The position numbers and the translations under genes are program-made. A stretch of 64,000 bases of DNA from assembly GCA_950295325.1 (NCBI GenBank), contig OX485807.1:45352440-45416439 (forward strand). The letters run 5' to 3'. Positions 47,837-61,075 of the stretch are shown here, one piece after another (within the stretch, counting starts at the first letter, position 1; every line of letters starts with the position of its first letter). The notes under the pieces were generated by a model. That model saw only the letters and a program-made list of their open reading frames with translations, was not told the DNA's origin and searched no databases. Source of the stretch: Polytrichum commune. Taxonomy: Eukaryota; Streptophyta; Polytrichopsida; Polytrichales; Polytrichaceae.

Positions 47837-50800
47837 AGCAATTAGAACTCCCTATTTGTAGGATGGAATCAAAAAGATGTGAATGTTATTTATTTATTTA
47901 TTTTTCCTCTAGTTTGACTCATTGGATCTCATCGATAGTTTTTGGATCAGAATAGTCATGAATAGAAACTTACCGGACATAACAGTCCTCAATGTGCACC
48001 TCACTTTTCAAGGACCCTCATATATAACACTGGAATACTCGAATAAGTTAGATGGGGAGACTCATATTTAAATTAAACTCACAACATCCCATTTGTTAGA
48101 TTATGAGGGGCCACGTCATTGACTATTGTTATGGAAACTTCCAAAAGTGTGGTCGCACATCTCAAGGAAACTTGCCCTTTGCATTCCACTTGTGTGAATA
48201 TTTAGACCCTTTTCTTGTAGAACATTCATCATCTTAGATCTGTGCCGTTGAGTAGTACACACATCTGACGGTTTTGTAACATATCATTGGAGAATCTCGT
48301 GGGAGATTCGGAGATTTCAGAGAAATCATGCAACCGAAATCTGCCGGATGCCGGGTCGGGCGTGCTCGTTACAGATCCCAACAAGCTAAACTAAACCCCT
48401 AGGCTTGCCGACACAGTCATAAATCAAGGGTTGCCGTGTATAATATGTATACCCGGGTAAACCAACACTCGGATACACGGCGACCTTACGGCTGGGGGCT
48501 ATTTTGTGTAAATTCAACACAGCGTGTATATAATCCTGCGATCTCACACTTTGTGTCGATTGTAGCGACATCATGTGCGATGCATCAATAGATTGTAGTG
48601 AAGGTTGCATCCACTACTTTGCCACGCCTCATTTCGGGATACGCTGAGCAATTCGGAGGGGTGAGACACGCACACTTGAAGGAAGCACACAAAGGAGTTG
48701 AGGTCGTCGACCATCTCCAGCAGCTACCACCGAACGAGTTCGTCAGTCTTGTACGTAGCAGCATTTGCACAATACCAAATCTAAGTGCGATCCTCTTAGC
48801 CTGTCTTCATTGTTCATTTCCTTGTCTCTTCTGTTTTTGTTAGGTGTTGTCCCAGTTGCGTGTTCAAGAGTAGGTTGACGGACTAGATGAAGAATCATCA
48901 AACAAGAGAGCGAGCGGTTTCTTGCGGGGTCTGCCTTATTTTCACATATTGTACTTATAAACAGTGTCCAAGAAGAGAGCGGGCACTCTGAAAGTCCAGA
49001 TCCCTTTTTGTTCAAGGATTAGAACAGTATTTTCTTCGATACAAACAACTAGACGAACTACGGTATTACTAATTTTATTCCTATCATTCCCCTTCTCCTC
49101 ATCATTGTATCATATTCATATTCGTTCGCATTCAACCAGTTCATGTCAATACATTTGCGTTTGTCACTCAGTTTTGATGCCCGCAATTTTTGCAAGTTCG
49201 TGATCTATAGACATGGCGAATTGAAGATTGTTGTTTGGAGTCCAGAATGTGCAGTGCTGTCTCAAGAACCAAGTATTGAAATTTTTATTCTCACCCCGTT
49301 GTGACTTCTTGAGCAGTGTCTCCTCGCTTACTCATGCACCTCGAACTGAGAACCACTCGGTTCCGGAAATGTTTAGTGACTCGAGAGATTCCAGTTGCGT
49401 CTCTGAGAGCAGCTGGAGTGGACGAGCAATCATCAACTCATGCCTTGCGAGTCTTGAAGCTAAGTTAATTGGGTGCAGCACAAACTTGTGCAAGCTTCAT
49501 CTCCCTTCTCCCCCTTCTCTGATGGGTGGTGCACGTCTAGAACATCACTAGGATGCAGGCGATCGTTTGGCGAATCTTTTGTGTGACATAAATTACCATG
49601 ATTCTAGGTGCACGTGTTATGCTCTCGAAGGAACTTGAAAACCGAGGTTCTTCGACATTTCATTTCTTCCTGACACTCTTGCTGCCTCTCCGCCATCGAG
49701 GCGGGCCCCTCGCAATAGACGCACACGATGTATCTCGGGAGCGTAGAGCCATCAGCGAGCCGCTACGGAGGTGGCTTCAGCTGACCTCCAACCGATTCCC
49801 TTCGCAGATTTCGTATCCATTTTGGTGCCTCCCGCTCTCGTGAAAGCACATTCGTAGGCCAGTTCACACTGGCTCCCAAGTCCTAAGTCCCAAGTTACTT
49901 GAGGCCAATTCGTGCAATCTCAACCGTTGAGAGCACGGAAGTTGGGACTTACCACTTCACACGGGTTCCCAAGTCCTAAGTTTCCAGTATGACATGGATG
50001 CATGCATGGCAACACTTTTTGGAGGTGAGGGCTTGGGACTTGTGTTGCGAGATGGGTAGAGCAAAAAGCTAGACCAAACTCTCAAATCAAGTCCCACAAA
50101 AAAATTCGCAGAATATAATCAAGATCTGACTTCAATGATAGTTAAACATATTATAGTGGTTACTTCAGGTTTTAACCAAAAATAAAGAACACAATCTAGG
50201 TGTAAATTTTTGATTGTCGAGTGAAATTCAAGGTTCATCTTTGGATTTTGAATTGCTCCCACCAACATGGCATTTTACATCTAGCATGGACATGACCTTG
50301 AATCTTTAATCCGCTTGACCTTTGTTTTCGTAGCTTCCTTTTGTACCTTACACTAGTAAGAGATGTGGTGAAATCTATGACAGTTGTACTTTGGACTTGA
50401 CTCTCTTGTCCACTAGATTGTGCTCTAATGACCGCCCCTTCAAAATGGACGTGTGTTCAAGAACTAGCATGTTTCCTACTAGTGTGTGAGGGATGTAAAA
50501 CAATTGCATGGATGTGCCAATTGACTTAGAGGCAACATCTCAAGGCTGGTAATTGGGTTGAAATTTTGTGTACTCTCAGCTCAAAATTCTAGTGTAATTG
50601 TTGTTAATGCATGAATCTTCCACTCACATATGTGCATGTTGAGTGTGTGAGTTTGTTCCGTGTTCTTCATACATTTGTGCATATGTAATCAAAGATGGTC
50701 TTAAAGGTATGTAAGGTGTCCTGATTTTGATATAAATTCCTTGACAATCGATTTCCTAACGCAGATTCCAAACCTTCTTAATTCGGTAACAAAAATGAAT

Positions 50801-51017
50801 TTTCTTGAGTGACAAAGCTACATTTCATATATTTGTCACACACTGGTTGGTTGAAACCATTGCTCAAGTAGATGTGGCAATTAAATAAATTCAATTTCGG
50901 CAAGCAAAGTAGTGCATGGACTGAAAGGTACTTATCTTCTATTTGTTTCAACCAAAGTTTCTCATGTCAATGATTATGTCATACTTGTTTAGTATATTGC
51001 TCGATCTTGACCAACCC
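47837..51017. other. Right-arm flank and 5' region of gene copy B, no coding sequence supported
   Basis: 47837-48700 matches the left arm between 6.4 and 8.8 kb. About 48700-51000 is the upstream region of copy B: 49380-49600 is shared with copy C (16.95-17.5 kb) and with copy A. An AG acceptor (CTTGTTTAG; CTTGTGCAG in A and C) precedes the ATG. Promoter and leader exons probably lie near 48.5-49.9 kb. Frames here are not preserved in the other copies. Confidence 0.4.
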
Positions 51018-53945
51018 ATGGAGGACTTCTTGAGCTTCGACGAAGTCATGGGGGTCTATGCATCAAATATTGAACAAATCGAGGTGTTCCCAACAATCAA
51101 CGAAGAGGAAACGGAAGTGGCTAAACAAGTAGGTGGATGCCATGAATCTACAATGAATATTATGGTGGACGGGGGGCATCCAATATGTGCAACAAGTTCA
51201 TCTTGTAAGTGAGGCTTTCCCTATGCCATCATTTTATTTCTGTAATGCATAAGGCAAACAAGCATTAAATATATGATTACAATAAGAAAAAATAAAAATC
51301 TTGGCACACAATATATGGTTTATGGTATATGGTTTATGGTATAATTTAGTGTCAAGTACACTAATTGCAAAGGGTTGCAACTCTAGGAGCGGCACATCCA
51401 CTAGTTTTTGGTGTGACACCATAATCTCCTTAATAGAATTATTTCAAGAAAAGACATGAATCATTTATCGCTAAGAATATTACAAGATATTGTAAATTAA
51501 TTTTGAGACTATACATGGGCATGTTGAGATCAAAACATTGCGTAAATTCATGTGATATTATGCACAATCGATGAATATTTTGAAGAATGCCTACTAGTAA
51601 TTCATTACTAATCATTTAATCACTATATTCGTTAATTTGGGACTTTTTTGGCATTTTGAGACAATTACAAATATAAGAATATGGATAAAATCACACAAAT
51701 ATTGGAGAATGTTGTAAGATGCAAATACTTTGAAGCGGGTGTTCATATCAAGAACCCAATTAAGAACTCATATCAAGATGGTTTAGGTAGGACGACCCAA
51801 ACATTAGACCATGTTGTTGTGGTCCATATATTAATTTGAGACAAGAGAAAATCTCAAATTAACGAAATCTCAAAAAGAACCTACAATAGATTGTTTTGTG
51901 CAATGTGGATGTTTGGCAAAAGAACATTTTATATACGTCCATTGGGAGTCAAAATCATTTTATCACCTCTTGGCATGTAAAAATAAGTTTGATCCCCAAT
52001 AAATCAGTAAAAAATGTTATTTGTTCATATCCCCACACCAACTACAAGCATGCACCGAAAACCTAGTGAATATGAAAAGAATTATATAAAAAAAACCAAC
52101 TCCTGAGTTAAACTCTGGTTGAATTAACCCCTAACTTCCCACGCCCAATTTTCCCTTAGATTTGTTTAAAAAATGAGACATCAATTTCAATGACCATAGT
52201 TGAAGATCTACTGCTTTTTTTTTGGCAAATTTAACGCATAAATGTGTGCAAGTTAGAGGTGACTATGTAGAAGCCAAAATTTTAAATGTCAAAGTTTTAT
52301 TATGTAGGAGATAATACTAGGAATGCCAACAATGGTCTTGAGGGGGAACAATTTAGAAATCAAATTAAAGGATATTCTTCAAATTCAAACCTCCACTCAA
52401 ATCATCTCAAATCAGCTCACAAATCTTGAAAGCATTACTTTGTGATTTTTTGGGAAGCTTTGCAATTTGAGGCAACAGTGCCATGAGTGCACTCCTTCAT
52501 GGATTTACACTCACGAGCACATGTCCGACTAAAACTTCCAGTATTAGATGTATAGGCTATGTTGCGTTTAAGTGTAAAGCAAATTTTCATATCAATCAGG
52601 AATCATTTGCACATAGGGATCAACAAAAAACATGTTTGGGATATGCTATCCCTAAACTTCAGAGGTGACAAATGTTAATTTTTTTGTCATAGATTGGTTT
52701 CATTGTAAACCAAATGAGAGCATACACTCATATTTTAGTTAATCCAAACATAGCCAACTTTGTTGAATCAAAATTATCCAGGTGGTGGAACATAGGAGAC
52801 TTGAACTTGAACAAGAGGATTAGTTAAAATAGTCAAGAAACCATCCAAACTACCCACGACCATATTATGGTCGCATCGGACATTAGGGGTTAAGGGATGA
52901 CTCGAATATCCTTAAATGTTTAAACGTAAATCATAAGTTTTACATTGAGACATTAAAATAGGGATTTTTGTGTTTTTTTATCACGCTGTGTATATTTAAG
53001 TGGATTGGCATTTTTGCTAGCCCTCACCCATTGTATGCTCACCCTCCCCCCCCCCTCCATTTGTTTTAACCCCGTACTTTGTAATTGCCCATGTCTTGGA
53101 TTCAAGTTAAATTTGAAAGATGTTGGAGTTATGAAGGCCTTTTATGATTGAGCAACATTTATAAATTCATCCAAATCTTTATATAACTTGACTCAAGTCA
53201 ACATTGTGAATTTGTTTAATTAACCAGTTATGTATAACCCAAGAATTTGTTGGCATTGTGTTTAAGGGATTGTAAAGCACTTGTGTGCAACTCACATTGC
53301 TACACATGCTTCAAAAGCAGTGGGTTGGGCATATCCACATCATGTAAAGTCTACTCAATGTGGGTTTTGCTTAGGTTGTGTAATATGCTAGGAGTGACTT
53401 TAAACTATGTGGCATTTTAGTTAGGCATCTTCATCCCACTTGAAATGTGAGCGTTGTTCACCATCTATCTTTAATTGTACAAGTTAAACTAAGTCAGAAT
53501 ATGTTATCCTTGTTGAATTGCAATTTTGAAGACATCGTGCATGGCTTGATTTGTGGCAGGTTCACAAAGGAATGTGCCAAGGCTTGACGGAGAAGATGTC
53601 ACCCTCCCACCCTCCATCAATGTTGGTGATTGTGTTGAGTTTTTGACGAGTTTTCTTGAGCAACATGTATGTGAATCCCCATGTGAAAACAAAATTTGGA
53701 CGAAGAAAATGTTGCATAAGATAGCAAAGGAAATACAAGTTCTTCCTCCAAGGAACCAATCAATTATCAAGAGTGATGATGAAGACATCATATCCAATTG
53801 GAAATCCTATGTGGAGGCATTGATCGAAGAACTGAGGATCGTGCAAAGCAGAGGTTTCAATGTATGCGACTCAGGGGTGTATGTTCTCACAAATACCCCA
53901 TATGCTCTTATTTTGGAGATGGTGGCGGAGATGGTGGTAGGCTAA
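51018..53945 (+). CDS. Unrecognised two-exon gene, copy B (about 190 aa)
   Basis: CDS is 51018-51204 joined to 53560-53945. Exon 1 (MEDFLSFDEVMGVY...) ends with TCTT|GTAAGT; exon 2 starts after TGTGGCAG with GT, completing a Cys codon, so the frame passes cleanly into SQRNVPRL. Exon 2 carries the conserved NVGDCVEFL, ESPCENKIWTKKML, SDDEDIISNW and GVYVLTNTPYALIL. Two intact copies with the same split, in DNA that has otherwise diverged, argue for a functional protein of unknown role. Exon 1 is acidic and weakly conserved; exon 2 is well conserved and probably forms a small helical domain. The intron contains a small element at about 51621-51871. The inverted-arm counterpart is the pseudogene at 114-2453. 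Confidence 0.65.
51621..51871. mobile_element. Small element with the giant element's terminus
   Basis: It starts CACTATATTCGTTAATTTGG and continues GACTTTTTTGGCATTTTGAG, closely following the left end of the 17.35-kb element. At the right, AATCTCAAATTAACGAAAT resembles that element's right end but the final bases have decayed. The left arm lacks this block (near 2200: CTATTAGTATAGTTTTAAAAAG on the complement), so it inserted here, in the intron of gene B. At about 250 bp it is a candidate internally deleted (MITE) derivative. Confidence 0.6.
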
Positions 53946-54060
53946 ATGGATGATGTTCTACATGTCCAAGAATTGTGCAATCCCTAGACATTAAGTAGAA
54001 TGTACTTTGTACAACATAAAATGTAGTGGATTTATAGGATGTCCAGTGACATCCAATTTT

Positions 54061-55955
54061 AGGCATATAAATTGCACCTAGAATAACAAAATCTACTCCA
54101 AGTATATGTCCTCCATATATATATATACACCGAATATATATATACATAGGTAGGGTGGCTCCGAGGCTAAGCTATCTAAGGCCAGAATAGAACTCACATG
54201 GGTGACCTTTCTAGCACTTTGGTTTTGGTGCACCCTACCACCTATGATCCACCCAATCATAGTCGGGTATTTGGGTGATTTAAATATTGGCAACCAACCA
54301 TGTGGAGCCTAGGGGCTTGCCCTTGGGGCAAAGAAGTGCCAATCAGCTTGTCCGCAACCTCAAAAAGAGGTAGTAGTTAACCGTTGTTGGGGGCCCTTTC
54401 ATAATGCCCGTGTCGGGATTACATATAGACTTAGGGCCACTCTAAAATGAGGCAACACCATAACTCATGTTGGTGGCAACATCATAGTTGTCTTTCTTTC
54501 TTTGTACTTACTATATAGGCATACAAATTTTGTCAAGTGAGCATCATAATAGTGTTTGGGATATTTTGTGGTTTTAACTTTAATTATGTAGGCAAATGGT
54601 GCTAGTTGTAGGATACCGAGCATATGATTCTCATTACATAACCTTAATTTTGTAGATTTAGTTGCACACATATATATATATATATATACAATTGCAAAGT
54701 TCACTATTATTACGTACAAGGTCAAATTGTCTCAAGGCAGACTCTTTGGTGCCATTCTAGAGAAGCTAAATTGACTCGGTTGATGTCGGCAAAGCCTTTG
54801 GCCACTACCTCCAAAGCATCTTCTTGGTTGAGCACTTCCATGTGGAGGAGGGGGGCCAACATATGAAGGAGTATATTAAATATATGCGTTGTTGTCAAGA
54901 ATGCAAGTTGAAATGTGGGTGTCATTGCATTTATATTTTGAATGTTGCATGTCAACTAGATTGATGAAAATTTATGTCTTGAGATTTTAGAGAAATGAAA
55001 AGAAATCCACAAAATATGAATTTTTTGGACAAGGAATTGAATATAATCTAAGAATATGCCACCATTATGAAACCAAGTAATGTTCAAACAATGATAATCT
55101 TGGGACCGCATCAATAAGTTTATGCAAAATTAATCAAACTTGTTCCGCTCCAATGGAAGCCAATTTATGGTTCTAGAAATGGTCAAGTCCCCTCCTCAAA
55201 CTTCAATTTCATACTCCCGATGTCCTATCACATTGTGATTCATCTTCAAGGTTGTTAACATTTCTAATGTCATACCACTATAATGATCCATCAACTTATG
55301 GTGGTCGTGGGATGTCAAATGAAGATAATTTCCATCAAACCATGATGTGGCGAGAGGAGGGTCATCAAACACCAATATAGCACCCAACTTAACTCCCAAT
55401 ACCTAAAACCAATTTACTGTGACCCACACTAAATACTGACAATCAAATTTTGCACTTACATAAGACAATGCCATGTAAAGTAATCGTCGTCGTTGTTGTT
55501 GCTACAAAAACCAACATTTGATTTTCTGTGTTGATTCGAATGCTTTGTTGTAAATGGCCTCAATTATTATGACTGAAATATGAAGATAGTAAGTGATTCC
55601 ATATGTAGTGCAATTTTGGAATAATGTGACAATGTATCCGAACGTTCAATATTTGCAAACAGATGAACCAATACTACTAATGCACATTAGTAAATAGGCT
55701 ATTGTATAGATTTAGGAAATATATCTACGTTGTTGAATTTGGTTTTGTTTTGATCTTTCTTGTGACACTAATTGAAAAAATCTTGGCAATTAGAATCTAG
55801 TGTAACCCATAGTGTAAGACATCATTATGGAGAAGTGACACTATCCGGCTGCTAACACTAAATACTACAAACCTAGAATATTACGAGTCCTAAAATCCAC
55901 GAGATTACCTTAAAGGTGCACATGTCACGTAGCCGTTGGTTTGAACTTTTGCAAA
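54061..55955. other. Non-coding; TA repeats and a possible 5S-like/SINE fragment
   Basis: (TA)n stretches lie at about 54110-54145 and 54668-54690. Within 54160-54240, GGGTGACCTTTCTAGC... GTGCACCCT resembles the 3' part of plant 5S rRNA, as in 5S-derived SINEs, but the rest of a 5S gene is absent and the match is partial. 55180-55400 weakly resembles about 23.2-23.5 kb. No gene is supported. Confidence 0.3.
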
Positions 55956-57030
55956 AGGTGATGTGGCGAGAGCAGGTCCGACCAATCATGTGGCCTTATA
56001 AGCCCAAGTCGTCCTTCACATCTGGGTCGTTGCTGGAGGATCTGCACTCAAATCGGGGCCGTCCATCGGAATCGTCTCTCCTTCGTAGGTTTCTGCCTCT
56101 TCCTTTCCTACTCCTTTAGCACTGCGTTGCACTGGCGTCGCCCGGAACTCCGTTTCTCTCCGCCATAGCCACCTTTTTCTCGCTGTCCTCTTTGCTCCAC
56201 ACGTCCGCTCTCCTCCCTCGCCTCCTCACGCCGACCTCCTCCTCGCTGCCGAATTTCGAGCCCTTCCTTGGCTTCTGAGGCGACCTGTGTGTCCAGATGC
56301 TAGGATTAACAATGCTTATAACCGTACAGTACAGTTCTGCTGCGTATAAGAAGGTGGTTTGGTTCTACCGGGTAAATAGAATGTTGATCATACGGGGTGT
56401 AGGGTGCGTTATTCCGCCAGGTAGTGTATTTCCGCTGGTTATAAGGAAGTCTCGGTTGTACACCGTGCATCACCTTCCCGCATGAAATGCCACTTATATC
56501 CAGACACATTCCTGCGATAAGCTCACAACTTCTCAAGATTGTAGAGGATTCATGTGCATTGCATCGCAAATTCAAGTGAAGGTTGCATTCTCTCCTTTAA
56601 CACGCCTCGTTTCCTGATGTGCTGAGGAGTTTTAAGGAGTGCACATTTGAAGTAACCAAAAATGTAGGTAGTTGAGGTGATCGACCGAAATTGACACCAA
56701 CTCCAGCCACGATCGAACGAATATGTCAATCTTGTACGGTGCAGCACTAGTGTAAATCCGAGTGTAGATCCGAGTGTAAATGTAGGTGCGATCATGTCAA
56801 AGAATCCTCATTGTTCAGTTCCATAATTATTGAGATCAAAGCAGGTCGACCATTGGTTCCTTGGCTCCGTTTTCAGTGTGTAGAGGTAATGAGCTTAGAA
56901 GCAGTTTCCAAGGAAAATGAGACATTTCAAATCTGATAATACAATCTACTGCAAATATTTAGACGTTCCTGCGATGTTGGGAAGTTTATTCCTATAATCT
57001 CCCATACAAGTAGTGAGTTTGCACATGTCT
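55956..57030. repeat. Duplicated upstream-region segment, partner of 24.0-24.6 kb
   Basis: It shares blocks in order with 24.0-24.6 kb. The extra middle part, about 56290-56890, resembles 48.4-48.95 kb: AAGTGAAGGTTGCAT, ACACGCCTCGTTTC, GTTGAGGTGATCGACC, AATCTTGTACG. So it is an upstream-type module of the two-exon gene family without the coding exons next to it. Frames within it are not conserved. Confidence 0.5.
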
Positions 57031-60000
57031 CAAACAGGAATTCTCTCCTTGAATTTTAAAGACCGTAAATTAGTACAGTTGAGGTCAATTGAGATGAATA
57101 AGCAACAAACCTATAGGGTATCCAGTTTTTATTTTGGATGGATGAGAGGTACGCTTGTATACAATAATTCCCTCCCTCTGTTTTAGAAGTGAACTTCCGG
57201 GTCTTCACATGTCAGAGCTCACATGAAAGATAATCATCTCTTTCATCCATAATAGCAATTAATGGACCTTGAAAGTACCCATGGACCAACCAACGCCATG
57301 GGCGAGCCAATTCAAACTATGGCTACTACAAGTTATTTGATGTCACTTTCTTTGGGTAATGAGATTCACATGGATATTTACATACAACAATTATCAATAG
57401 GCAATGCGTGCATAAATTATACTTCTTAGATGCATATATAGGGCAATAGAGATCTTTTTTTTGTGATTGATTTATCCACAATTTTGTGGATTAAGTAGCT
57501 TGGAGGCAGGGGAAGGGGGGGGGGGCTTGGCAATAATAGTTGGAGGATATAATGCTCAATCATGTCATTCATGTGTTCATTTAATGATATATAGTATATG
57601 ATGGTTTACATTGTTGTTTGCAAGAGGACAAAGAATCCAATATGGATGGCAATGCAAGCACTCTTATAAAGGATGTGACTACTAGGTTTGGAGCAACAAG
57701 AACATATACGATAAGCAATTTTATCATAATTGTAATCTACAATGCTTATGGAAGCAAGTATAGTAAAATGATCAACGACTTGATCTTCGCAAAGGTTTAA
57801 GTGAAAGTAATTCAAAAATATATATATTTAATTCAAATTTTGTGAAAAATATCATAAACATTTTGGAAACTTATTGATTTATAAAGCTAAGTATGTTGAC
57901 AAAACCAATTTCAAAAAAGAAATTACACAAATTTTAAAATATGATGCAATTGGTATAAAAGCAAGAGATGTTGAACAAGTGATTGTCTAAAATTTGTTTT
58001 AAATATGACAAAATAAAATAAAATTGGTTATTGTTTACAAAAATAGTTGATGATGCCTCAAGAATTTTTTTTATGAATTTAAGGATTTTGAAAAAATTCT
58101 TACTATCTGAGGTCATGAGACTTACATCCAAATTACATTTAGCCATTAAGTTTTAATGATATAATATTTTGAAAATCTCACCTTGATATTTTGTATTTGA
58201 TTACTTACCACAACGATAATTGGCACCATGAAAGAAAATCCAATTTGAAAATTATTTTGCTACTACTTTTAGGTATGTGACCAAAATAGTCATGGTTTTA
58301 ATATACTAGAGCACGTTTTTAGTCCACTTTACCATGCTTATACCCTTATATACTATGAAAATCATTAGTTTTCTAACATGATGGAACAAGCCGTGAAATT
58401 TAACACATGTCATCATCACATTCAACATGATGGAATAAGTAATTTAATGTAAAGGACATTGATTGTACTCAAGTTTTCGTCTCCCAATTGGCAGAAATAA
58501 CTTTACCTATGTTATGAATATGAGTTGGGAGAGAATCTTGAAACAATTTCCAAACTTGAAATAAATTGTGAGCTTTTTGTTAAATGCTTGGTATCAATTT
58601 CCAGACATGTGAAAAATCACTCCAATACCACCTTTGTACTACACTCATACATTTTCATTACCCTATAAGTTTCAGTTGCAAGTGGTGAACAACTCCAATA
58701 TTAATATTGGAGTAGAAAAGATTTCTTATTAGATGCTCCACCAAAAATAATGTTACTTCAAATTCACAGCAATTCAATAGTTGTTCATTCATGAATGTTA
58801 CTTGTTGATCGTTTACCTTTTGGGCATGGTAGGGGTGTACTTGTAACCTGTTAAGAACATGATTTTTGACATCCAAAACAACAAAGAAGCATCAAGATGA
58901 AAATTTATTGTGTCATGTGTTCCTTGTGTGCACGAACATGCTCTAAACCAATTAGTGAAATTGTTATTGATTGCATCATGTATGGGACGCAGATTTTCCA
59001 ATGCCAATATTACACTCAAGAGTGAAATGGACGAAGTGTATAAGCAGGTCGATCACGCCTACCCAAACGTCCTTAGCTCATGGAACGCAAGAATTGCTTC
59101 ATAGAAACCCTCCCCCTTCGCTAGCATCAAAACCTCCGGCCGCAAGTGGAAATCATCGCTTATGTCAATTACGGTTTAACACTCAGCACATCCTTTTCTC
59201 TTTGGGTCCCATCGGTTACTAAAATCGGGAAGTCTACTTCTTATTGTGGAGATTGGCAATGAAAGGATCTTCAGTTAAGATTATTCGACATCGAATGCTG
59301 CTGCAAGTCTACACTTGAAACAATATTCCTTAAATTGTCGAGTCTTTGAGTTTTTGCTTGAGAGATAGTTTCTTAGTATGTGATGTGAAAGTCCGAGAAG
59401 ATTTTACTGAGTGTCTATTCAAGTGCATCTTCAAATATGAAAATGTAGTTTTACGACTTTGTAAGGGTTTTCATATTATGAGAAAATATTATTTAAAGTC
59501 ATGCACGTCCAAAGAGTAACATGCAGTTGTGAATTGTGAATCTCAAATTGATCTGAACTTTCTATTGAAAATTGATAAGGATCATATCACGAAAGCCGGA
59601 TTCATCTTTCTTTTTAGAAGTGTGCAAATCGTTAATTGATTCCTTTAGGATAAAAATCGTGTTATCAAAGTAACATGTATTAATGATGTTTTTGAATAGT
59701 GTGGACTTTTTGTAAGAGATTATATTAGCCTACAAAATAGCACCAAATTTGGAGATATTGAATCTTATGGGGGCGTAAGCATGGTCAAGTACACAACTTC
59801 ATTACCACGTATAGGTTTCAGTGAAAGTGAACCAAAATTATATACTAACGTTGAATTTTTTGAAGGAAAAAATCATAAACATTTTAAGAAACACATTGAT
59901 CTACAAAGCCAAGCATTTAAAATAACAAAGAAAATTCAAGAAAATTCTACGTATTTCACAAAAACTTATTTTCTAAAGGGGTATTAGCTTTGGGAATTAG

Positions 60001-61075
60001 AATATTTGGAGTCCTTAAAGTAGAAAAAATCTACTGAGCTTAAAATTTCAATACCCTATTGGTAATTAGAAATTTGGAATGCATTCAATATGAAATACCC
60101 TATTATTCTTACAAATTTTTGATAGCCTTTAATTTTTAGCCGAGGGGGGGGGGGATGCATTGTGAGTTGGCATTTTAACAACGAGATTGCATTGTTGTGG
60201 TATGGCAAGAAGAAAACACAATAAAATTAATTACACCAACAAGATTGTAATGGAGAATGCAAGTAGAGTGCAACCTTAAAATTTAGTGTGTTAAGAAACA
60301 CAATTGTCCAACATTTGCAGGATAGCAAGAGTTTGTACAACACTTACAAAAGAATTTCAAACATCAAATATTGTCTCAAAAATACCCCTTTGTGTCAAAG
60401 TTTGAACATTATGGAGTTCAAAGTATCCTTAATGAAGAGAAACCTCCATGGAATAAAATTGAGCCCTCCATCTTTTTTGATAAAGCAAAATGTGGTCCCT
60501 TACTTTCTACTTCAAGGTTATTTTCAATAAAAATATAATAAAATGACACATATTATATTGCATGGTTTATTTTCTATAAGAGGTTTCCAACATTAATTCA
60601 CCCCCTATATTTTACATAGAATTCTTCAAAGTTTTACCTAAAATGAATATTAAATACCCTATATTTTATTGCATGTTGTTTCTAATATACCGCCAGTGGA
60701 CCCCCTCCCCCCCCAATGGATTATGACATTCAGCGTAGCATATTGGGATAATCGAGATGATGGTTTTGCATTTCAAATGCAAGGGGAGGATATTATTGAG
60801 CATACTAATGACAAGTGTCATGTGTTTACATTTTAGTATGCAATCTTGAGGAGGATACACTTGAGTATATTGATGCCAGATGTCATTTGTGTACACTTTA
60901 GTCAACTTGTAGACCATTGTGTGATATAGGCATACACCTCATAACACACTTGAACAAACTAATGCCAAGATATTAGTAAGTGCACTAAGGATGAAGTTGT
61001 AGGATCATCAATGTAACCTAGGCTAAGGCTCAAAATAGGGTAAGTGACACTATTACGCATGTGACACTAAATACC
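57031..61075. other. Intergenic, repeat-rich, no gene supported
   Basis: It contains fragments with the GCATGG(T)AAAGTGGAC-type terminus (about 58316-58350, 59768-59795), poly-G tracts at 57508-57525 and 60144-60154, and A/T-rich DNA. Short frames (e.g. 59781-59987, 60288-60530) lack splice support, composition support or recognisable domains. Confidence 0.35.

Larger units (their letters stand above)
25400..54060. repeat. Right arm of the giant inverted duplication
   Basis: Inverted partner of 1-12855. Without insertions the arm is 25400-26083, 26406-27213, 27565-27754, 45108-45408 and 47828-54060, roughly the same length as the left arm without its insertions. The collinear order across all blocks shows one duplication event, not several independent repeats. 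Confidence 0.85.

Noticed and set aside
54160-54240. A 5S rRNA gene or tRNA-like promoter
   Set aside because: Only the GGGTGACCT...GTGCACCC part resembles 5S rRNA. The internal control region is not intact, so I left it as a possible SINE fragment.
59990-60720. A possible fifth G-tipped MITE bounded by poly-G at 60144 and poly-C at about 60705
   Set aside because: The tips do not match beyond homopolymers, there is no 8-bp duplication, and the interior differs from the four true copies.
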